Shown piece by piece: positions 46,613-58,451 of a DNA stretch of 64,000 nucleotides (positions are counted from its first letter, which is position 1; each line of letters starts with the position of its first letter). Origin of the DNA: Oxytricha trifallax (taxonomy: Eukaryota > Ciliophora > Spirotrichea > Sporadotrichida > Oxytrichidae); contig ARYC01002495.1 of assembly GCA_000711775.1 (NCBI GenBank), positions 1 to 64,000 of the forward strand. The letters run 5' to 3'. A model generated the notes under the pieces. That model ran no database searches. It had not been told where the DNA came from and was given only the letters and a program-made list of their open reading frames with translations. A program made the position numbers and the translations under genes.

Positions 46613-48049
46613 ATGGTAACTTAAATCGTAAGCAGTTTCTCTTGGAACAGGTAATCATTGCTCAACTTTGGCTCCTCCAAGAAACCAGAAGTAATTTATA
46701 TTGAAAAGGAGGTAGAGCTAAGAGCTCTAGAATTTGAAGCTGAGGTCTTTAAAATTTAAGTTTAAAACAAGAAGAGTGCTGAGATGGGAGTTTAAACATA
46801 AGTTGAATTGGTTGAGGAAGATAAGGAACAGCAACCAATAGAAAAAATAAAAAAATTTTAATGTGAAGACTGCTAAAATTTCTTCTCAACTGAGTCTAGC
46901 TTGAAGAGACACATCAAAGAGGTACACTCTGGTAGAGCTAAGATCTACTTCAAGCATGATAAAGTAAATGGTAGATATTAATGCACTACCTGCATGAAGT
47001 CTTATACTCACTCAGCTAAAGTAAAGAGACATATGCAAAAGCATCATCTAAGCGAATTCCTGATTAAAGATGAAGAAACTTAAAAGCTTGTACCTGCTAA
47101 AAGAAAAAATAACTCTCTTGATTCACAAATAGAACAGTTGGAGAGACTTAAGAGATAGAAGCGGTTTGAGTCAATGAACCAACCAGCAAATGGTATGTAT
47201 ATTGCATGCTTATAAGAGAGAGCAATGTATATACCTGCATTAAATGCAGTCGACATAAGCAGCTGTATTGAAAACTATTTGAATATTGACGTACCTAACA
47301 AGGTAAAACTTATAGTTGTTGATGAATTCGCATACAAGGTATATCCATTCAAGTATCTCATCAAGAACGAGCAATATTAAAATGAGTTTGCAAATGAATA
47401 CATAGTACTGAGAGAGGCTTAGAAAAGATAATGCAAGAACTTAGCTAAGCTCGACGGAGTTATACTTGGTCATGGTTTTATTGCATTGAGACTCAAGAAG
47501 TTTGAAATGACTCCAAGAGAGTATCTCTACCATAATAGATATCCTGATGATTTGAATGAGATACTCACAGATATAACTAAGGGTGTGAAAGAGCTCCATG
47601 ATCTAGAGTATGTTCATAGAGATTTGAAGCCAGAAAATGTAATGCTAAATCTCTGCCCTTTAGAAGTAGTAGTCATAGATTTCAACAGAGCAATAAGACA
47701 AGAGATAGTGACTTTAGCTAAGGTTTTAGGCACTCCAGGATACTTCCCTATAAGAGAGAAATGGACAAATGGCTCTGTGTAATGGGATGTTTGGGCGGTA
47801 GCTGCAATTATCTTAGAGTGCGATATGGAAAGTATGTCATACTTGGAACAAAACATGAGAAATAATCAATAAGTTTGGCTGCTAAACATATTAAGCAAGA
47901 TGAAATATGCAATGAAATTAAGAAGATAGTTGAGATGGTCATCGTAAAGCTCCAGCATATCCACGATAATCATTGGATGATATACTAAAACAACTACAGA
48001 CTGCTAAATTCAAGAGGTATCACAAAGATAAGCAGATAAAATTTGTTTG
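46613..48049 (+). CDS. TBE B 57-kDa zinc finger-kinase, best-preserved copy
   Basis: ATG 46,613; the acidic N-terminus (EEDKEQQPIEKI) precedes fingers CEDCQNFF..KRHIKEVH and CTTCMKSY..KRHMQKHH, then a linker (VPAKRKNNSLDSQ) and the kinase-like domain: LNEILTDITKGVKELHD, YVHRDLKPENVMLNL, VVVIDFNRAI, GTPGYFPIREKW, WDVWAVAAIILECDM. One 1-nt slip after SMSY near 47,842 separates the final ~65 residues, which resume in the frame seen in copy C and end at TGA 48,047. DFN replaces DFG here too. Confidence 0.82.
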
Positions 48050-48187
48050 AATTAAGTACAGTAATACTCATTAAATATTCATTAAATTCATAAAAAACTG
48101 CGTTTTCTCTACTAACCCCAATAAGACCCCAACTATACCCTACAAATCAAAGCACTTATAAACCTCACTAAGGGGTTTTGGGGTTTT

Positions 48188-49544
48188 GAATCAATTGAAA
48201 AATTAAATATATTTTAATGCAATGATTGTTAGAACTTCTTCTTAACTGAGTTGAGCTTGAAAAGGCATGTCAAAGAAATACATTCTGGTTAACCCAAGAT
48301 CTATTTCAATCATGTTAAGGTGGATGGCAAGTTTTAGTTCACGACTTGTATGAAGTCTTACAATCACTCAGCTAAGTCAAAAGACACATGCAGAAGCATC
48401 ATTTAAGCGAGTTTTTAATATAAGATTAAGAGACTTAAAAATTTATACCAGCCAAGAAAAAGTATAATACTCTTGAATCTTAAAGAGAGTTGTAAGATAA
48501 GCTCAAGAGGCAGAAACGATATGAGTCATTGAATAAACCTGCAGACAATACATTTTTAGCATGCTTCAAAGAGAGAGCTATGTATATTCCTGCATTAAAT
48601 GCTGTTGATCTTATCAGTTGTATAGAAAAAAAACTACTTGAATATAAACGTGCTTAGCAAGGCTAAACTTATTGTAGTCGATGAGTTTGCATACAAGGTA
48701 TATCCTTTCAGCTATCTCATTAAGAATGAACAGCATCAGAATGAGTTTGCTAACGAATATATCGTTCTTAGAGAAGCTTAAAAAAGAGATTGCAAGAACT
48801 TGCTTAAGATAGATGGTTTTATTTTAGATTTTGGGTTTATCGCACAAGGCTAAAGAAATATTAAATGACTCTAAGAGATATCTATATCAAAACAGATATC
48901 CGGATGACTTGAATGGTACACTTTCAAATATGATTAAGGGCGTCTAGGAGTTGCATGAACTTGAATATATTCATAGAGATTTGAAGCCTCAAAATTTTAT
49001 GCTAAATCTCTGTCCTGAAGTTGAAGTTATCGATTTCAATAGAGCCTTAAGATTAGAGATTGTAACATTAGCAAAGGTTCTTGGGACACCAGGCTACTTC
49101 TCAATCAGAGAGAAGTGGACGAATTGTTGATTTTATTGGGATGTATGGGCAGTTGCTGCTATTATATTTGAAAGTGACATGGAAAGCATGTCTTACTTTG
49201 GTACTAAGCATGAAAAACAATTAATTAGCTTAGCTTAGAAGCATATAAAGTAAGAAGATGTCTGCGAATAAATAAAAAGTAAAGAAGATATGATAATCGT
49301 GAGAGCTCCCTCCTATCCAAGATAATCATTGGATGATATATTTGAACAACTACAGACTGCTAGATGCAAGAGGTATCACAAAGATAAGCAGATAAAATTT
49401 GTTTGAATTATTTACACTAATACTGTTGAAATATTCATTAAATTCATATAAAACCTGGGTTTTCTCTACTAACCCCAATAAGACCCCAACTATACCCTAC
49501 AAATCAAAGCACTTATAAACTTTATTAAGGTGTTTTGGGGTTTT
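48188..49544. mobile_element. TBE transposon C, right-hand fragment
   Basis: Starts within the 57-kDa gene's first finger immediately after TBE B's end and finishes at TTTTGGGGTTTT (49,544). Same extent as the fragment at 1-1332. Confidence 0.9.
48200..49406 (+). pseudogene. TBE C 57-kDa ORF, 5'-truncated
   Basis: Finger part CNDCQNFF..KRHVKEIH, then LNGTLSNMIKGVQELHE, YIHRDLKPQNFMLNLC, VEVIDFNRAL, GTPGYFSIREKW and WDVWAVAAIIF, ending YHKDKQIKFV TGA 49,406. Several slips (near 48,375 and 48,855) and KPQN for KPEN mark decay. The C-terminal part is clean and shows what the slipped copy B should encode. Confidence 0.8.
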
Positions 49545-50633
49545 GACTGTCTAATTATCTTAAATAAATCGCACATCTTAAATTTATTTATATTTGTGAA
49601 AGTTTCTTGCTACAATCGAAGGATAAGCAATATCTTATATATCTTAATGTATGCAAATTAATTTTAGTTTTATCACGGTATTCAAGAGATGGTAAGGTTA
49701 ACCTTTTTATAGTAATTTTAATGAAATTATATACCCAAGAAAGAGAGAGATAATGAATAACAAATTAGCACAAAAATTGATAGGGAATATTAACTTAAGC
49801 ATTATTACTAATCAATAAGACATGTAAAATTTATTCAAGAAATATATAAACATTTGGTTTATTAAAAAAAGTGATAGTAGGAATTCAAGTAAGATAAAAC
49901 TGAAAAAAATTTCATTGAGGGATTGAAGATGGTTAAATGTTTGGAATTGCGGGGATTTATTAAAGAAATAAAGAAGATAAATAAAAGCTATAAAGATATT
50001 TTATTATGATAGATATATCAAAGTTCTATATAAAAATCTCAAGCATATTGGCGCCGGGATTTATCCTACAACACTAGTTTAAGCAATCGATTAGTTTCAT
50101 TGAGATGGCAACCCAGTGTGGAAAACCTCGATACAAAAATTTTTTTTATTAATTAAATTAATCTGAATAATTAAAAATTAATTCGAATCAAAATTAGAAA
50201 TTACGCATATTAATAATATTTAAAAGCTTCCCTAATTCAGATTTTATAACACTACATTTATATTCTTATAATTTGTATATAAAATATTTTTGTTTAAAAT
50301 ACATAACAATACTGTCATTACAGTCCTTTAAGTCACCACATAGTCCTAATCTAAGTCAATCTAAATTGATAAGAGAGGCCATATAGATTTTAGTTCTCTT
50401 GTCCCAATTTATAAATAATCACTTCTTATAGTACTATAAGTTAGATTTTTATTATCATAAGCATTTGCTAGCCAAGAATCTTAAGTTATCGCATAATTTA
50501 AGCTATATTTGAACATTTAATTGTAGCTGATGTACTCATTCAATGGGTAAAGAAATGTCTAGATGTTATTAACTATGGGGGATTTTTCAAAGTGGTTTCC
50601 ATCAAAATATTAAGTCAAAACAGCAAAATTTAC
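49545..50633. other. Spacer with a doubtful MDS (50,000-50,150, +)
   Basis: Two plus frames at 50,000-50,150 look protein-like: KHIGAGIYPTTLVQAIDQFH then TGA (50,101) then DGNPVWKTS, and alternatively SSILAPGFILQHQF, FIEMATQCGKPRY without TGA. I cannot decide between them. The rest is AT-rich and empty. Confidence 0.3.
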
Positions 50634-51053
50634 TATTGCAGGAATACATTCGATTTGGGAAAATAAATTAAAAATAAATTTAGTAATAATAAATTTGGTG
50701 CCATATAACTTACTTGAAACCTATGCAATATGGTACTTGTTCAATAGGTAATTCAAAATCAGCTGTACTTTTCTATTGGCGGTACCCCTATGTCTCATTC
50801 CTGAAGCGAGATAAAAAGATTTTAATTTTGGGTGATTTGTTTAGATGAATTTAATTCCAAAATTAATATCTTTTTATCTCGCTTAGGAATGAGACATATG
50901 GATACCGCCAATAGAAAAGTACAGCTGATTTTGAATTACCTATTGAACAAGTACCATATTGCATAGGTTTCAAGTAAGTTAAATGGCACCAAATTTATTA
51001 TTGCTAAATTAATTTTTAATTAATGTTCCCAAATTGAATGTTTTCCTACAATA
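50634..51053. repeat. Foldback family F1, copy 3
   Basis: Arms ~200 bp centred near 50,845. Landmarks: TATTGCAGGAATACATTCG, AAACCTATGCAATATGGTA, AGCTGTACTTTTCTATTGGC, GGTACCCC, AGCGAGATAAAAAG. The right arm carries ATATGGATACCGCC against TAGGGGTACCGCC of the left, a compensating-free mismatch. Confidence 0.9.
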
Positions 51054-51689
51054 ATGTAAAAGCTAATATTATTATTATTATTATTTTAAAAGCTAATATT
51101 ATTAAAGAGATAATAGCTTTTCAATTTATTTTGGCTACTAATATTTAGAATTAGATCTAGTAGAACCTCCTCCTTTTCAAGTCAATAGCTTAGATCTATT
51201 ATTAAACCTTTAACTTTCTATGAATTGAAAGTGGATAATAGGATATATTTCTCTTAATTTATGAGTTTACTTAATTGCCTTCCTAATTTATAGTAAGAAT
51301 AGTAGGTTTCTAAAGTATAAAAACTAAAGTACAGATTTTAGAAGAAAAACCCCAATGTCCTTCAATAACTTTAATTAGGTTTATGAAGGGAGTTAGGGTT
51401 TGAATAAATGAAAAATTGAGAAATGCTAGATAGACCCTTAAATATAACCCTAAATAATCCTGAAAATTAATGGGTTACTTTTTAAATAAACCTCTTTTAT
51501 CAATCAAATATTCTAATCTAATTTTTGTTATGTGATTGAACTAATAGTAGTTTATGCTTGGCAGCAGTATTCAGTCTATTATTAATATATCTTAATTATT
51601 TTAATTAATAAAATATATTTTAACTTCATTTACTACTCTATTCACCTTATGAATAATAGCAAAATAATTTATTTTTTTTATCTTTTTGT
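51054..51689. other. AT-rich spacer, possible decayed TBE terminus
   Basis: AAAAACCCCAATGTCCTTCAATAACTTTAATTAGG near 51,346 parallels the TBE left end (CCCCAAAACCCCTTCAGTAGTTTAATTGAG), and GATAGACCC..AACCC follows. It may be a worn TBE end; no gene seen. Confidence 0.35.
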
Positions 51690-52975
51690 GAAAAATATAC
51701 CCAAAATAAATTACATATAATTTTTAACTAAAGCTAATATTTGATTAGATTCATCTATAGTCTTACATTTTTTCTTTTTACCAGGATTTTGGATATCTAA
51801 TTAAAAATTAATTTATATTTATTTGAAAAATTAGATTTAATTGCTTTTGATCGCAATAATCAACACTTAAATAAAGTTAGCTTGCTGTTTCAGAGGATGA
51901 AAACTTTAATATTATTTAAAATTATTTAATAATATTTGTTTTTTAAGTTTACTTCCTTATAGCTTAAGAGAAAAATTCTTATTCGGACACCAAAAGTTAT
52001 CAGTAATATTAATAACCTTAGTAGATTCATTTAAATTAACAAATCTGCCTTCAGTACATTTTTCCACTCCTATCTCTTGTAATCTCCATTCATTAAATTC
52101 CCAAATCAATTCAGTTTAGTAAAATCTCATTGTGAAATAAGTATCAATATTATCCTTAATATTTTGTTCCCTTCCTGTGTATATGACAAAAGCTGCCATA
52201 TCAAAGTTTTGGGGGGGGGGGCGATATCTGAACCTATGCTGCAGTATCTGAACCTAATGTGTTTTAAAATAGTTTAAATATTTTTCCATACATGCTTCTA
52301 GTCAATTTAGGGTCGGAGAACACGAAAAAACATCTTAAGATAACGAGAGATCACTCAAAAGAGTAGAAAAAGTTACAATGAGTATCTGTTTTATTATAAA
52401 ATTTTACATAACTTTTATCTTTTTTCACATGTTTTCTTATTCAATTTTTAAAAAATTAAACTATAGAACATACACGTGTAGTTGTAGATGACATCTCTTG
52501 CTTTGAGTTATATACTTACTCATTGCATTTATGCTAGAATATAAGTACTGATGAAATATCATTATCTTGATTGATTTCATCTACAACTACACGTGTATGT
52601 TCTATAGTTTAATTTTTAAAAATTTGAATAAGAAAACATGTGAAAAAAGATAAAAGTTATGTAAAATTTTATAATAAAACAGATACTCATTGTAACTTTT
52701 TCTACTCTTTTGAGTGATCTCTCGTTATCATAAGATGTTTTTTCTTGTTCTCCGACCCTAAATTGACTAGAAGCATGCATGGAAAAATATTTAAACTATT
52801 TTAAAACACATTAGGTTCAGATACTGCAGCATAGGTTCAGATATCGCCCCCCCCCCCCAAAGTTTTGCTAAGTTAAACTCAAAGCAGTACTGTCAAAGGA
52901 CAAATTACGTTTATAACTAGAGTTTACTACATTAGCTTTAATACCTATGTATTTGGCAAAAATTAATCGAAAAAT
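51690..52975 (-). CDS. Ciliate-type extracellular/membrane protein gene split by a foldback element
   Basis: Minus-strand frame: GIKANVVNSSYKRNLSFD, STALSLTQQNFDMAAFVIY, NIKDNIDTYFTMRFYQTEL, EWRLQEIGVEKCTEGRFVNL, NITDNFWCPNKNFSLKLQGS, SSSETASQLYLSVDYCDQ, KKKCKTIDESNQILALVKN. The spaced cysteines (KC..GRF, WCP, YCD, KCKT) and the FWCP..LKLQGS block match a pattern of large ciliate membrane proteins with an extracellular Cys-containing region that I recall but cannot name. Two small IESs and the 648-bp element at 52,211 interrupt it, all removable in frame. The N- and C-termini lie beyond the readable part; the true ends are unknown. Confidence 0.7.
51774..51843. other. IES, 70 bp, pointer CTTTT
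   Basis: CTTTT at 51774-51778 and 51844-51848; removal joins LSVDYCDQK to KKCKTIDESN on the minus strand. Confidence 0.75.
51903..51950. other. IES, 48 bp, pointer ACTT
   Basis: ACTT at 51903-51906 and 51951-51954; removal joins FSLKLQGS to FSSSETASQ. Confidence 0.7.
52203..52866. mobile_element. Foldback element with G11/C12 ends and 8-bp target duplication, inside coding sequence
   Basis: AAAGTTTT at 52203-52210 and 52859-52866 flanks a 648-bp palindrome: arms about 280 bp (52,211-52,491 and 52,578-52,858), loop 86 bp. The ends are GGGGGGGGGGGCGATATCTGAACC and its complement; the arm tips at the loop read ACACGTGTAGTTG. No gene inside. Removing the element and one AAAGTTTT joins SLTQQ to NFDMAAF in the minus-strand gene. 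Confidence 0.9.
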
Positions 52976-53287
52976 TAACAATTTATTTATCTATTTAATT
53001 ATCTATTGGTAATAATTTTTTATTCTATATTTAAACTTTATGAAAAAGATTAAATTAAATAGTATAAGTTAATTGATTCGAATTATTGATTTAACCAATA
53101 TTTATATGAAGTATATAAATTTTTATAAAAATAATAAATTCACATAGCTGAGAATATTTTACTATTAATTATAAATCAAGAATAACCTAATAAATTTAGA
53201 ATATAAAACATCTTCTTACTGTTCATATATCACAAATAATTTTTAGTTTACTAAAATAATTCTGTAAATCCCTAACTAATTTATTAT

Positions 53288-53699
53288 TATTGTAGAAATA
53301 CATTTGAATTTGGAAAATTAATTTAAATATAAATCAAAATCGTGGCAGTTAAAGTTGGCCAATTTGAACGATCTTGGGCTCATTCGATAGAGAATTAAAA
53401 ATTAGCTTGACTTTACTATTGGCGGTACTATTTTATCGCATCCCTGGAGCGAGATAACTTCACTTTAATGTGAAGGTATAATTTAATGAATTTAGATGAG
53501 TTTAATTAAAGTGAAGTTATCTCGCTCTCAGGGATGCGATAAAATAGTACCGCCAATAATAAAGTCAAGCTAATTTTTAATTCTCTATCGAATGAGCCCA
53601 AGATCGTTCAAATTGGCCAACTTTAACTGCCACGATTTTGATTTATATTTAAATTAATTATAATTAATTTTCCAAATTCAAATGTATTTCTACAATAAT
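53288..53699. repeat. Foldback family F1, copy 4
   Basis: Arms ~195 bp centred near 53,485. Shares TATTGTAGAAATACATT, CGTGGCAGTTAA, ATTCGATAGAGAATTAAAAA, TTGGCGGTACTATTTTATC and GGAGCGAGATAACTT. CAATATGGTA is replaced by CCAATTTGAACG. Confidence 0.9.
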
Positions 53700-55058
53700 A
53701 AATATAATCCTGTAAATGTAAAACAATCTATTTAACTTAACTTAAATAATATGAACGATATAACATTTTATAAAAGAAATGTCTCTTATTTAGTTAATTA
53801 AATTTTGAAATTAAATGCAAATATCTCAGATAAAAATAATAATTTTTCTACAAAAGGATTTTATGCTTGATTTTATAATCCTAGAAATTACTTTCAAAAA
53901 GTAATTTTTATTCATAAGTAAAAATATTTAAAATATGGTCTTGTGGAAGAGTCTCAAAGTACTTTAAAATTAATTCATAATTAAATGACTTTCGACAAAC
54001 ACAATTATTTTAAAAATAAGTTAATGATTTTTATATCTTAACATAATTTAATCTATATAGAGCTAATAATATAAATTAATCTAATAATGTTTAATATATA
54101 CAAAAAGTTTATTTGTTTTATATTTTAAAAATGAAAATATATTTTAACTTTATGAATATTTTTACGATTTTTAAATCTTTTTGTCTCTAAATAACGCTTA
54201 TCATTTACCAAGTAAAATATGTAGCAATTAACAGTCTTGTTATGATTGTTACAATGCCTCCAAAAATACTTCTATAGGTACTGTCATTTTTATAATTCAA
54301 GGAAATTGGATGTCCAAACGAATCTTACGATTCTAAAAATCTCGAAAATCTATTCTTTTACTTCATATATATATTTAATAATATTAATTAGCTATTATTT
54401 TAATTACGTAATAGCTGATGAGCTTTTTTAATAAGTAAATACTTAAACTAGAATAAACTTTTATTATGTCGAGTATCATTACTTTTATTCTTGATTTAGG
54501 GAATAAGAGAAATTTGTAAACTTATAAAAAATTCAATATTTATAAATAATATTTGGGGGGGAGTTTAATGTGCTATGTTATTATAAAAAAAAGTTTTTAA
54601 CGTAATTTCCTGCACTCAAATACTATTTCCAAAATTGTTCTGTTTTTTTTTTCAAATTCTTATTACTGAATATTTAAATACAATTTTAAACAGACACTTA
54701 ATCTCTTATAATATATTGATTTTTTTTATAAATCATAAATTGTTTCTATATTTATTTTGATACTATTTAATCCAATTTAATAGAATTATTAGCTAATTTT
54801 ATCATAATTTACATTTGCTTATATTATTATATAACAAATGAACACCTAATGATTTAAGCTCTTATAATAATCTTCCAATATCCTCTTCAATAATTTTCTT
54901 GTAAATTTAAACTCTATTAGTAATTTTATGTAAAATTTTTAAAAATTACATTAAAAAAATTTATAGTGCAGTAAACTACCTCCCCCGAATATTTAATATA
55001 CTTCTCAATTATTAATTATAAATTATATTGAAATTATTAATTAAAATTTATTTATATA
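53700..55058. other. AT-rich non-coding DNA
   Basis: No supported gene. A plus frame at 54,246-54,431 is open but AT-driven. A G8 run sits at 54,555. Confidence 0.5.
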
Positions 55059-57260
55059 TCATGATTGACTTTACTTAAGAACTTTGCTCAATTATTACTG
55101 TGCTGATTCCATAATCAATCTTTCTTTCTCACTATTGACTATCTATAATTAATTTTGAGTGAATTTTCTAGTTTCACTCATTTTTGCAGAGTCTACCCTA
55201 AAAAGTGTATTTTGCAAAGTTCTTTGTAAATCTTTTCGTTTTTAGTCGCAGTGCACAAGTCTTATGACTTCATTGACTTTTTAAGTTTGAGAGTGAAGAG
55301 CATAGGAATGGTTGAATCCCTGATTTTTTAGTTTTTACGATTTTATGTTTGAGGATTTTGAAGTTTTTTGTTTTTGTAATTATTGAGATATAATGTCAGA
55401 TTTATTCAAGAATTAATCTATATTATCCTCTAGATGTCTTTCCATGGACTAATAAAAGAAATAAAATTTGAAATCCTTATTTGGCTTTAACTCCATTTTT
55501 ATCATAATGTTCATTTTTCTTTCTTGCTTAAATTTTTTAGATTCCTACAACTAAAGCTGATAGAAGAAAGGAAGGAGTAATGCAAAATTAAATAAATTGA
55601 TTAATATTTAAGTTTTCTTTTTAATTTCTGGCAATATTATTAAAATAATTTGAATGGTAAAATATTTATATAGTTAATTTATTATAATTTTAATATTTGT
55701 ATACTATTCTCGATTATAATTTACCTAAAGAGGTTTTATTCAGCTAACTTCTTTAGATAGCTCTATGAATCTCTATTGAAAATATTTAACACCATATTTT
55801 CCTTACCTATCAGTATATTTTTAAAACTAGAAATTATGATTTGTTTTTTGAAATCCAGTAAAGTCACTCATTTTTTCTTGCCCCTCTTAAAGTTTTTTAT
55901 GTTGCATTAAACTTCTCTGCTTCATATGTGAATCGAAATTTACTCCATTTTATTAATTAAAACTTGAGGGTATATCATAAGTGTACACGGATGGACCGAA
56001 AAGCATTTGTCTTTAACTTTAACATCGAACAATCTTTCTGCCTTTCACTCTATCTAAGTAATTCTCAATCATACTTTGCATTGAAGTTGAATTTAAAGAA
56101 GTCAAAAGCCTTTGAGTTTACCTTGATTTTTCTATATTATGAGATTTCAAGTTATTTAAAATATAATGAAATAGATTAAATTAAGGGTTTCTTAAATGAA
56201 GTTTCTTTTATTAGATATCATTCAAAATCTTCTTTAGGCAATTATTAATAAAGCTAGCTCATTACAAGAATGAATATTAATGTAATTTAAATTCCTAATT
56301 TTGATTTATTTATAAAGAAAATCTTTAATATAATTTCTAAATTAATTGATATTTAGTATAGTACGATTTTTGTAATGTTAACAGTAAAAATAAAACAAAA
56401 ATTATAGAAACTATTATACTTACTTAAGTTATTTTCTTAGTTATCAAATTCTGAAATAATCTAATTGGTCGCTATGACTTCCTGTTTATTAATAAAAATT
56501 TCTGGATTTTCAACTCCTTTTAACACTTCCCTTAGTTTTTTTGTATTCGCTTCATTCAAGGTTTTAGGCTATATAATATGTAATACAATTTTAAATAAAT
56601 TTACTGAAAATATTTGATTAATAGTCTTTCTCAAGTTATTTGCATAATGATTTTCGTATTTCTCTTGCTTATATTTATCATATCCATTAGTTGGCATTTT
56701 TTTCTTAAAATATTATTCATGCATGTTTGATAATTACTATTCATTTAATGATGATTATTATTATTTAAAGTTATTCGAGATTTATCTCTTACTGTCAAAT
56801 TGATCAAAATTACTAATTTGTACATCTTTTAAAGTAAAACTTTCTAATTCCGAATCATTTTAAATCCTACTTGGCATGATGTATTTTTCAGGTTCCGAAA
56901 TTGGAGTTTACTAAAGTATACCGAAATAAAAATATCAATAACACATATTGGATATAAAACAATTATTCATGTTATATTATTTTTAACTATACTTAATCTC
57001 AAGTTATAAACTCTTTCTTAATGAGTGCTTTTTGGGGTGTGGCTTCGTAAGCTCCTCTTTTCATGAATAATTTCATTTACTCTTACATTTCACCAATACG
57101 CTTTCGAGATTCCTTGGACACCTCCATTTTTTGTTTCATAATTGAGGGACTTAAGTGTGTTAGCACATGAGATTTTGAATATTTCAAAATTGGTGTTTAC
57201 TGGCCTGAAATTGGAGGGTATGGTTTGATTTGAGAAGGAATCTATTAATATTATTACTAT
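55059..57260 (-). CDS. Q-rich coiled/polar protein, several MDSs
   Basis: Minus strand. First block (57,260-57,002): IKPYPPISGQQTPILKYS, MKQKMEVSKESRKRIGEM, KRGAYEATPQKALIKKEF. Second (56,908-56,400): ISEPEKYIMPSRIQNDSEL, DKYKQEKYENHYANNLRKT, intron, then PKTLNEANTKKLREVLKG and EVIATNQIISEFDNQEN. Last (55,514-55,059): MERHLEDNIDQFLNKSD, VNEVIRLVHCDQKRKDLQ, MSETRKFTQNQLQIVNSE, ending LSKVLKQSQS TGA 55,059-55,061. Long helical, charged, Gln-rich stretches suggest coiled coils. Whether the last block (which could start at ATG 55,514) is the same gene is inference; the region 55,700-56,300 between is unclear and has in-frame TGAs. No known domain. Confidence 0.6.
56569..56604 (-). other. Candidate intron, 36 bp
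   Basis: GTAAATTTATTT to ATTATATAG on the coding strand, joining TINQIFS to PKTLNEANTK in phase 0. It is a multiple of three without TGA, so retention would also be open. Confidence 0.55.
56905..57001. other. IES, 97 bp, pointer AGTT
   Basis: AGTT at 56905-56908 and 57002-57005; removal joins ALIKKEFIT to PISEPEKYIM on the minus strand. Confidence 0.65.
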
Positions 57261-57271
57261 TATTTCAGTAT

Positions 57272-58451
57272 AGATGACAGTTCTGATCGAGCCCCCACCC
57301 CCTCCTACCCCCCTCCCCCCAACGCTTTTATATGAATTTTTTTTAGCATATTCAAATCTTTTGCTATTTAAATAAATAATTTTTCTTTAAAAATTTATTG
57401 CTTGATATCAATAAATATTTATTGACAACTCATTTCTTATTGTGCTAATTTACATTCTAACATGCTTTTTATATAAAATATGATAAAAATTATTAAAAAT
57501 TTTTATTTTCATTTTTATTCAAGATGTATTACGCGTCCGTCGACTTTTTTACGTACATGTACCCATAGGAGATACATTAAAATTAAATTAATTTGACTCT
57601 TATATTTAAATTTCTCTTTACCAATTGGCTAAAGCTAAAATTTCTTAATTCATCGATATTTGGAAGAAAAAAATATAAAAACAATTATTATAATATCATA
57701 TAGGTTTTTATTTTTTTATTCATATTTTATATTTTTAATTCCGAATACGATTCTCAATTGGAATTTAAACAATTTTATATTTGTAAATCTTTATTAAAAT
57801 TAAAAAATAAATTATCATTTACACTATGAAATTTGTAGATTTGCTTAATCGGTTATTATTTTTTTTTCCAAATAATTATATTTAGATTTACAATTATAAA
57901 ATTATTTATATTTTAATTAAGAATCGTATTCAAAATTATAAATAGAAATAATAAATAAAAAATTAAAACCTTCATGATATTAGTATTACTATTTTGTTTT
58001 GTGTAAAATATTGAATGTATTAAGAAATTATAAAAATTGTAATATGAAATTTTAGCTTAAGCCAATTGGTACAGAGAATCTTAAAAATAAGAGTCGAATT
58101 AATTTAATTTTAATGTATTTTCCTATGGGGACATGTACGTAAAAAAGTCGACGGACGCGTAATACATCTTGAATAAAAATGAAAATAATAATTTTTGAAA
58201 AAATTGAGAAAAAATAATAATTTTATCATATTTTATATAAAAAGCATGTTTGTTAATGAAGTGATTATATTGATATTATATTAAACCGACTATGAGGTTA
58301 TATATTCTCATTTATAATGGGATTTTCATTATATAGAAGTTGGTTGATACAATAAAAATTCATCTAAAAGCGTTGGGGGAGGGGGAGGTAGGCGTTGGGG
58401 GAGGGGGGAGGCAAGCGTTGAGGGGAGGGGGTCTCGGTCAGAACAGATGAC
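57272..58451. mobile_element. GC-ended foldback family F2, copy 1, with AGATGAC duplication
   Basis: AGATGAC at 57272-57278 and 58445-58451 flanks a palindrome whose ends read GTTCTGATCGAGCCCCC on the left and GGGTCTCGGTCAGAAC on the right. Outer arms are C-rich (left) and G-rich (right) with CCCCAACGCTTTT; inner arms are AT-rich with ACGCGTCCGTCGACTTTTTTA and AAGCCAATTGGTA. Centre near 57,865. The right arm has extra G-rich repeat units (GGGGAGGGGGGAGGC). No gene. Confidence 0.85.

Larger units (their letters stand above)
44364..48187. mobile_element. TBE transposon B, left end missing
   Basis: Begins inside the transposase gene directly at the right end of TBE A and runs through 22-kDa and 57-kDa genes to a perfect GGGGTTTTGGGGTTTT end at 48,187. 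The missing left ~200 bp are not found left of TBE A, so this is not a simple insertion of A into B; deletion or recombination between elements is likelier. Confidence 0.9.

Noticed and set aside
47614..47856. Minus-strand ORF opposite the TBE B kinase
   Set aside because: Antisense shadow of a recognised domain.
54246..54431. Plus-strand ORF of 61 codons
   Set aside because: AT-driven composition, no motif, no neighbouring coding signal.
55964..56179. Plus-strand ORF of 71 codons
   Set aside because: The opposite strand is purine-rich and more protein-like (though with TGA codons); strand could not be settled, so no gene is claimed.
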